From positions 246,730 to 310,729 of the forward strand of contig NZ_VIWT01000009.1 in assembly GCF_007829815.1 (NCBI RefSeq): 64,000 nt of DNA, read 5' to 3'. The notes under the pieces were generated by a model. It saw only the letters and a list, made by a program, of their open reading frames with translations. It made no database searches and was not told where the DNA came from. This document shows, piece by piece, positions 59,474 through 64,000 of this stretch. A program made the position numbers and the translations under genes. The DNA comes from Kitasatospora viridis. Its GTDB lineage: Bacteria > Actinomycetota > Actinomycetes > Streptomycetales > Streptomycetaceae. Each line of letters starts with the position of its first letter. Position 1 is the stretch's first letter.

Positions 59474-59504
59474 TCGCGGAGTCTAGTCAGCGAATCCTGC
59501 TCGG

Positions 59505-59537
59505 CTTATTGACGGACCGTCTGATAGTGCCTACGTT
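59505..59537 (+). promoter_or_regulatory. Sigma70-type promoter with overlapping TetR operator
   Basis: TTGACG (59509-59514) and TACGTT (59532-59537) are spaced by 17 bp. The -35 box is part of the near-palindrome TGACGGACCGTCTGA. The promoter directs the 59665 operon; the operator probably binds the divergent TetR protein. Confidence 0.6.
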
Positions 59538-59664
59538 CTGGACACACTGCCAGAACCTGTAAACCGACTCGGGTGGATTCCTCACGGTTCCTCCCGTCAT
59601 CGGCTCATCGGCAGTGCCCTCACCCACCCCCCCGCCGTAGGCGGGAAGAGCGTCGGAGTGACCC

Positions 59665-60429
59665 ATGCAGGAGAGATCCGAGGAAGGCACCCCACAACAC
59701 ACCGAACCGTCGAGCGGGGCGGCGGTCGCGCCACCGCGCGGCGTCACCCGCTGGCGGCGCAGCGCCCTGGTGGCCGTGCCGGCCGCCGTCGCGATCACCG
59801 CCATGGCGATGGCGATGACCGAGGGCGCGCTGGCGGCGAACCTGTCGCTGACCGCCGTCCCGTTCACCCTCAGCTCCACCACCGTCGCGGCCCCGAAGGG
59901 CCTCGGCACCGTCATGACCACGGTGAACGCCGGCAGCAACCCGGCCGCCGTCTCCGAGGTGGGCCTGCCGAAGGCCGGCCTGGACGGGGTCTGCATCCAC
60001 GCCACCCAGTCGGTGAACCTGCCGCTGGTCGGCACGGTCGGCACCTGGTCGCTCAACATCACCTCACCGGCGGCCGCCACCCCGCTGACCACCGCTCAGC
60101 TCGACGCCGGCCAGGGCCTGCAGGCCAGCAACCTGATCCTGGACGGCAACGCGATCACGGGCGCCAGCGCGACCCTGAACGCCAGCGGCACCACGCCCAA
60201 CACCATCGGCGCGGCGGCCGACAGCGCCAACATCAAGAACAGCGGCATCACCGACGGTTCGGCCGGCCAGTTCGGCTTGGACGCGACCGGCGGCGAGACC
60301 GACATCAGCGGCCTGAAGGCCAACGCCAACGGCGCCACCCTCGGCGGCGCGATCACCCTGCCCAACCTCAGCATCTCGCTGGTCAACGGCGACACCGCGG
60401 GCAAGGGCACCGGCGGCAGCGACTGCTGA
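59665..60429 (+). CDS. DUF6230-family cell-surface protein, copy 1
   Basis: A 254-aa protein starts at ATG 59665 (GGAGTG upstream). One N-terminal signal/anchor helix (RSALVAVPAAVAITAMAMAMTEGALA), then the DUF6230 beta-rich body: ANLSLTAVPFTLSSTTVAAPKGLGT..., DGVCIHATQSVNLPLVGTVG, NLILDGNAITGASATLNASG and LSISLVNGDTAGKG. The family is restricted to streptomycetes and relatives, exported, and encoded next to DUF6114. It heads a six-gene operon that also has two more DUF6230 genes. Confidence 0.85.
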   Translation: MQERSEEGTPQHTEPSSGAAVAPPRGVTRWRRSALVAVPAAVAITAMAMAMTEGALAANLSLTAVPFTLSSTTVAAPKGLGTVMTTVNAGSNPAAVSEVGLPKAGLDGVCIHATQSVNLPLVGTVGTWSLNITSPAAATPLTTAQLDAGQGLQASNLILDGNAITGASATLNASGTTPNTIGAAADSANIKNSGITDGSAGQFGLDATGGETDISGLKANANGATLGGAITLPNLSISLVNGDTAGKGTGGSDC

Positions 60430-60547
60430 CCCGCCCACCGCACACCCGGGTGGAGTCCGACCCACCAGGACTCCACCCGCACCGCGGCCCCCACCGGCCG
60501 GGAACCGCACCACCCGCCCCGACTCCCCACGCCCCGCGAGGTCCACG

Positions 60548-60976
60548 ATGGCCGAGAACCACCCAGGCCCGCTCCGCCGGATCTGGCTCGCCCACCGCCG
60601 CTGGCGCCGCACCCGGCCCTTCTGGGCCGCGGTCTGGACCGCCCTCGGCGGTTTCATCATCTTCTACCTGCCGCTCGCCCCGATCAGCGCCATGCTGCAC
60701 GTCGGCCTCGGCGGCATCACCGGCATGGCCGGCGGCGCGATCCTGATGGCGCTGGCCCTGCTGATGCTGCTGATCCCCAGTCAGCGCTACACCGCCGGGG
60801 TGATCGCGGTGCTGGTCGGCGTCGCCTCCTTCCCGCTGACCAACCTCGGCGGGTTCTTCGTCGGGATGTTCCTCGCCGTCCTCGGCGGCGCGATGGCCGT
60901 CGGCTGGATGCCGGCCAAGCCGGCCCGCAGGTGGCGGCGGTTCCGGCGGATCCGGACCGAGGAGAAGGAGGCCTGA
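60548..60976 (+). CDS. DUF6114-family membrane protein, copy 1
   Basis: A 142-aa protein starts at ATG 60548 with GCGAGG upstream. Four hydrophobic helices: FWAAVWTALGGFIIFYLPLA, GGAILMALALLMLLI, YTAGVIAVLVGVASFPLTNLGG and FVGMFLAVLGGAMAVGWMP. DUF6114 proteins are found beside DUF6230 in actinobacteria and may form the membrane partner of the exported protein. The gap to the first DUF6230 gene is 118 bp. Confidence 0.85.
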   Translation: MAENHPGPLRRIWLAHRRWRRTRPFWAAVWTALGGFIIFYLPLAPISAMLHVGLGGITGMAGGAILMALALLMLLIPSQRYTAGVIAVLVGVASFPLTNLGGFFVGMFLAVLGGAMAVGWMPAKPARRWRRFRRIRTEEKEA

Positions 60977-61028
60977 TGTCCAGTCAGTTCCCGAACGATC
61001 CGGCGAATCCATCACAGAGTAGGCAGTC

Positions 61029-61853
61029 ATGACGATCCGTCAGTCGTCCGCCCGATCGCACGGCACCCCACCCCTGCGCCGCCGGATCCGCCGCTGCCGG
61101 GCGACCGTGCGGTTCTGGCGCCACCGCGGCCGCGCGGCCGCCACCGAGTGGAACCGGCGGATGCTGGCCGAGGCCGCCGACGACACCCGGCGCGGCACCC
61201 GCTGGGGCCGCTCGGCCGCCGTGCTGCTGCCCGCTGCGCTCGGGGTCGGGGCGCTCGGGGCGAGCATCGCCACGGGTGCGCTCGCGGCGAGCTTCAACGT
61301 GACCGACACCCCGTTCACCCTGATGTCCAACGGCGTCTCCGGCACCGGCTTCGGGGCCGTCCTGAACACGCCCACAGTCGAGTCGAGCACCGGCAGCACC
61401 TCGAACACCACCGCGATGGCCCGGGTCGGCTTCGCCAGCGCCAACCTGGCCGGGCTGTGCGGGATCGTCCACCAGTCCTTCGCCGGGGTGGGGTACTCGC
61501 TGCTGCTGACGGCCGGTCAGCAGGTCACCGTCACCCCGCCGACCACCTTCACCACCGACCTGAACGCCTCCAACCTCTACATCGAGGCGCCCTCGCTGAG
61601 CGCCAGCGGCAGCACCACGCTGCAGAACGCGGTGCTCGGGATGGCCGCCGACCAGGTGATGGTGGCGGGCTCGCCGCTCACCGGCGCCCAGGCGGGCGGC
61701 TTCGGCCTCGGCTCGGCGGGCTCCGGCCCGGGCGGCAGCACCGTCAACCTGGCCGGGCTGAACGCCACCGCGAACACCGCCGAGATCGCCGGCTCGCTGA
61801 CCCTGCAGTCCCTCTCGATCAGGGTGGTGCCCGGATCGGCGACCTCGTGCTGA
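61029..61853 (+). CDS. DUF6230-family cell-surface protein, copy 2
   Basis: A 274-aa protein starts at ATG 61029. A longer cytoplasmic N-terminus (about 45 basic residues) precedes the anchor helix (AAVLLPAALGVGALGASIATGALAA) and the DUF6230 body (ASFNVTDTPFTLMSNGVSGTGFGAVL, LCGIVHQSFAGVGYSLLLTAGQQVTV and NLAGLNATANTAEIAGSLTLQSLSIRV). The stop overlaps the following DUF6114 gene by 7 bp. Confidence 0.85.
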   Translation: MTIRQSSARSHGTPPLRRRIRRCRATVRFWRHRGRAAATEWNRRMLAEAADDTRRGTRWGRSAAVLLPAALGVGALGASIATGALAASFNVTDTPFTLMSNGVSGTGFGAVLNTPTVESSTGSTSNTTAMARVGFASANLAGLCGIVHQSFAGVGYSLLLTAGQQVTVTPPTTFTTDLNASNLYIEAPSLSASGSTTLQNAVLGMAADQVMVAGSPLTGAQAGGFGLGSAGSGPGGSTVNLAGLNATANTAEIAGSLTLQSLSIRVVPGSATSC

Positions 61854-62275
61854 CCGCCACCGCCCGGGGCGTCCGCGCGGGCCGGCGCTGGTTCCGGGCC
61901 TTCCGCCGCACCCGCCCGTTCTGGGGCTCGCTCTGGCTGGTGCTGGGCGGCTGGACGGTGCTGAAGTTCTCGCTCGGCGCGATCCGGCTGGTCACGGTCA
62001 CCGGGTTCGACGCGCTGGCGGGCTACCTGGTCGGCGGCGGGATGATGCTGTGCGGGCTGATCCCGCTGGCGCTGCCCCGGCAGCGCTACACCTTCGGCCT
62101 GCTCGGCACGGTGCTGGCCGTGGTCTCGCTGGTGGTCTCCAACCTGGGCGGCTTCCTGCTCGGCATGCTGCTCGGGGTGCTGGGCGGCGCGATGATCGTC
62201 GGCTGGGGCCCGCGCCGCCGGCGCCGCGCCCGGGCCGGGCGGGCCCCGGTCGAGAGCGGGAGCGGGAGGTGCTGA
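61847..62275 (+). CDS. DUF6114-family membrane protein, copy 2
   Basis: A 142-aa protein starts at GTG 61847, overlapping the DUF6230 stop by 7 bp. The same four helices as in copy 1 (FWGSLWLVLGGWTVLKFSLGAI, GGGMMLCGLIPLALP, YTFGLLGTVLAVVSLVVSNLGG and LLGMLLGVLGGAMIVGWGP), with a basic C-terminus. It repeats the DUF6230-DUF6114 pairing of the first two operon genes. Confidence 0.85.
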   Translation: MLTATARGVRAGRRWFRAFRRTRPFWGSLWLVLGGWTVLKFSLGAIRLVTVTGFDALAGYLVGGGMMLCGLIPLALPRQRYTFGLLGTVLAVVSLVVSNLGGFLLGMLLGVLGGAMIVGWGPRRRRRARAGRAPVESGSGRC

Positions 62276-62907
62276 GGCCGGCCGGCTGGCGCCGACTGCT
62301 CTGCGTGGCAGGGGTGTTCGGCGTGCTGGTCGCGGTCGCCGTGCTGCCCGGCGAGAACCCGTCGGCCGCGCACGCCGCCACCCCGGCTGTGCTGCCCGGC
62401 GAGCCGACTCCGCTCGGCATGCCGTTCCTGCCGACACCGAAACCCATGCACGTGACCATCGACGACCTGACGGCAGTCGGGCTGTCGGTGACCAACGGCG
62501 TGACCGTCCGGCTGTCCGACGGAACCACCGTCACCACCACCCAGTACACCTTCACCCAGCTGCAGATCAACAGCCACATGCACGTCACCCACACCGCCCC
62601 TGACGGCACGGCACTGACCATCGACATCCCCAACTCCGGTTCCTTCGGCGGCCTCGACACCGCCGGCGCACCGGAGACCACCGTGATGTGGGGGACCATC
62701 AACAACATCTGCGTCACCGTGCTGGTCCCGATCTGCGGGGTGCAGGGCCTGCTCAACTTCTTCGGGTCGTTCATCAAACTCAACGCGGGGGCCAGCGGCT
62801 TCGACGCCGACGTCTACGGCATCCAGACCACCGACGACCACGCCGCGCTCGGCTCCACCAACAACCCGGTCCACCTGCCCGGCACGATCACGGTGACCAC
62901 GCCGTGA
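62269..62907 (+). CDS. Secreted protein of unknown function within the DUF6230 operon
   Basis: A 212-aa protein starts at GTG 62269, overlapping the previous gene by 7 bp. Residues 1-32 form a signal peptide (RLLCVAGVFGVLVAVAVLPGENPSAAHA). The mature part is beta-rich (IDDLTAVGLSVTNGVTVRLSDGTTVTTTQYTF and IDIPNSGSFGGLDTAGAPETTVMWGTINNICVTVLVPIC) with two Cys. It is not DUF6230 but shows similar Thr/Val alternation. It may be a surface partner of the family. Confidence 0.75.
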   Translation: MLRPAGWRRLLCVAGVFGVLVAVAVLPGENPSAAHAATPAVLPGEPTPLGMPFLPTPKPMHVTIDDLTAVGLSVTNGVTVRLSDGTTVTTTQYTFTQLQINSHMHVTHTAPDGTALTIDIPNSGSFGGLDTAGAPETTVMWGTINNICVTVLVPICGVQGLLNFFGSFIKLNAGASGFDADVYGIQTTDDHAALGSTNNPVHLPGTITVTTP

Positions 62908-63605
62908 GCGCCATGGACGAGATGCCCGAGGGCCGGACCCACTGGCGGCGCGCCCTGCTGGTCGCCCTCCCCGCCCTGCTCGCGGCCGGCGGCATCGGCA
63001 GCGCGCTGGCCGGCGGCGCGCTCGCCAGCGGACTGCTCATCCAGAGCGGCGCGATCCAGCTCACCACCAGCAGCCTCTACGGCACCCACTACGCCGCCGC
63101 CCTGGTCGACCAGCCCTACGAGACCGCCACCGGCACCACCGGCACCGCCCACCCCCTGCGGATGGGCTTCGCCAACGGGCTGCTGAACGGCCTCTGCCTG
63201 GCCCAGCAGCAGCAATTCCTCGGCGCCACCTACACGTTGATGATCACCCTGGGCGACGGCAACCCGGGCACCTGGGAGATCACCACCCAGAACACCGTGC
63301 TCGACCTGCGCACCGCCACCGGCGTGCTCGACATGGACGGCCTGGTCGACCTCAACATCAACGGCCCGGACGTCACCACCATCACCGGCGCCAACGGCGT
63401 GCCGGTGCCCAACCCGCTCCTCAGCCCCGAGAACCGCTTCGGGATCCAGGCCGGCTACGCCAAGTTCGACCAGGTCACCGCGACCGTCGACGACCTCCAG
63501 GTCCCGGGCCTGCTGACCACCCCCGGCCTGACCATCTCGGTCCACCCGGGCACGGTCAGCTGCCCGCCACCCCCGGCCCCGACCGGCACCCCGGGCACGC
63601 CGTGA
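62904..63605 (+). CDS. DUF6230-family cell-surface protein, copy 3
   Basis: A 233-aa protein starts at GTG 62904, overlapping the previous stop by 4 bp (ATG 62913 is in frame). The anchor helix is LLVALPALLAAGGIGSALAGGALA. The body follows the DUF6230 pattern (ASGLLIQSGAIQLTTSSLYGTHYAAALV, GLCLAQQQQFLGATYTLMITLG, LRTATGVLDMDGLVDLNING and VDDLQVPGLLTTPGLTISVHPG). It ends the operon just before a terminator. Confidence 0.82.
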   Translation: MSAMDEMPEGRTHWRRALLVALPALLAAGGIGSALAGGALASGLLIQSGAIQLTTSSLYGTHYAAALVDQPYETATGTTGTAHPLRMGFANGLLNGLCLAQQQQFLGATYTLMITLGDGNPGTWEITTQNTVLDLRTATGVLDMDGLVDLNINGPDVTTITGANGVPVPNPLLSPENRFGIQAGYAKFDQVTATVDDLQVPGLLTTPGLTISVHPGTVSCPPPPAPTGTPGTP

Positions 63606-63664
63606 GGGCGGCCGCTGCGGTGGCGGGGAGGTGACCAGGTGTCAGAGCCGGAGAGTCGATTGTG

Positions 63665-63693
63665 GGCTGACGGCCCCTCGGGAGCCGTCAGCC
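63665..63693. terminator. Bidirectional terminator between the DUF6230 operon and the peptidase gene
   Basis: A perfect 10-bp stem, GGCTGACGGC with GCCGTCAGCC, and a 9-nt loop lie between two convergent genes. Confidence 0.75.
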
Positions 63694-63752
63694 AGTCAGG
63701 CCGTGGACCGGTCGGGTTTGACGACAGGTTCCTACCGGGCCCGGTGGACGGC

Positions 63753-64000
63753 CTACAGGCTGTCCCAGGTGATCGAGAAGTCGTTGCCGCTCAGGCCGGA
63801 GGTGGTGGCCTCCGGGGTGCCGGAGTCGGAGGCCATGTCGATGCCGGTCGGGTTGGCGGCGGACAGGCCGGCGCCGTTGACGGTGTTGTTGTCGAAGGTG
63901 ACCGTGCCGAAGTCGTCCAGCGGCAGCACGCTGCCGGACCAGGGGGCCTCGGCGATGACCTCGGCGGAGGAGCGGGCCAGGCCGCTCTCGCGCTTGCTGG
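63753..64000 (-). CDS. G1-family glutamic endopeptidase (eqolisin-like), C-terminal part
   Basis: A minus-strand frame open to the window edge; the start lies beyond 64000. The 82 visible residues begin SKRESGLARSSAEVIAEAPWSGSVLPLDDFGTVTFDNNTVNG and end SGLSGNDFSITWDSL with a stop. The block AEVIAEAPxxxxxLPLxDFGTVxF is the C-terminal signature of peptidase family G1 (Gln/Glu-dependent acid proteases) as found in secreted actinobacterial members. The catalytic Gln and Glu lie further N-terminal and are not visible. It would act outside the cell. Confidence 0.65.
   Translation of the reverse strand, partial: SKRESGLARSSAEVIAEAPWSGSVLPLDDFGTVTFDNNTVNGAGLSAANPTGIDMASDSGTPEATTSGLSGNDFSITWDSL

Noticed and set aside
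1..64000. CRISPR arrays, tRNA or rRNA genes.
   Set aside because: No regularly spaced direct repeats of 25-40 bp and no tRNA-like cloverleaf with a GGTTCGA-type T-loop were noticed on reading; a tRNAscan run would be decisive.

Overview
This 64 kb, very GC-rich window reads as a chromosome segment of a streptomycete-type actinobacterium (Streptomyces, Kitasatospora or a close relative). The case rests on the codon and base composition, a SARP/AfsR-type regulator, DUF6230/DUF6114 cell-surface clusters, DUF6193 and DUF3027 genes, an S13 carboxypeptidase, secreted I36-like proteins, and many IS relics. No tRNA, rRNA or CRISPR array was seen.

Layout. 0-14.5 kb: the end of a secreted GH18 chitinase, an EEP hydrolase, the RNA ligase-like gene thpR, small secreted or membrane proteins and several immunity-type proteins (SUKH-like, DUF6193). 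These are interspersed with an intact IS3-family element that sits in a PH-like membrane gene, and with IS630 and IS21 relics; an MFS pump follows. 14.7-20.7 kb: a two-component system (LuxR-type regulator plus HisKA_3 kinase) diverges from an ABC exporter and an S13 D-Ala-D-Ala carboxypeptidase lipoprotein, which looks like a cell-envelope stress or antibiotic-response module. 20.9-27.3 kb: a 1071-aa SARP-NB-ARC-TPR regulator diverges from a tandemly duplicated pair of [I36-like secreted protein + lipoprotein] genes. Three heptamers at exact 11-bp spacing lie in the shared promoter region. 27.9-30.2 kb: a MerR/SDR divergent pair, a truncated DUF4328 gene and a SUKH protein.

30.8-52.6 kb is an accessory island. 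It carries an HTH gene, a Tap-like telomere-associated protein and a Tpg-like small protein in one operon. Next comes a compact Tn7-like transposon (tnsA, tniA/tnsB, tniB/tnsC, tniQ) with recognisable paired terminal repeats at both ends and an apparent frameshift in tniQ. Then follow a small unknown gene, a DEAD/DEAH helicase with helicase-associated repeats, an RHH/Fic-like toxin-antitoxin pair with a palindromic operator, a 1605-aa nuclease-STAND NTPase (an Avs/NACHT-like candidate antiphage protein), and a zinc-ribbon gene cut by an IS1634-type element.

52.7-64 kb returns to chromosomal-type genes: two frameshifted relics, an OpgC-like acyltransferase, a VOC protein, an MgtC/SapB protein preceded by a clear M-box (Mg2+) riboswitch on the minus strand, a PAP2 phosphatase with a probable CTG start, a signal peptidase I, and a TetR gene. 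The TetR gene diverges from a six-gene DUF6230/DUF6114/secreted-protein operon. The window ends inside a G1 glutamic endopeptidase.

Functions are inferred from motifs and remembered family resemblance only; no database search was run.
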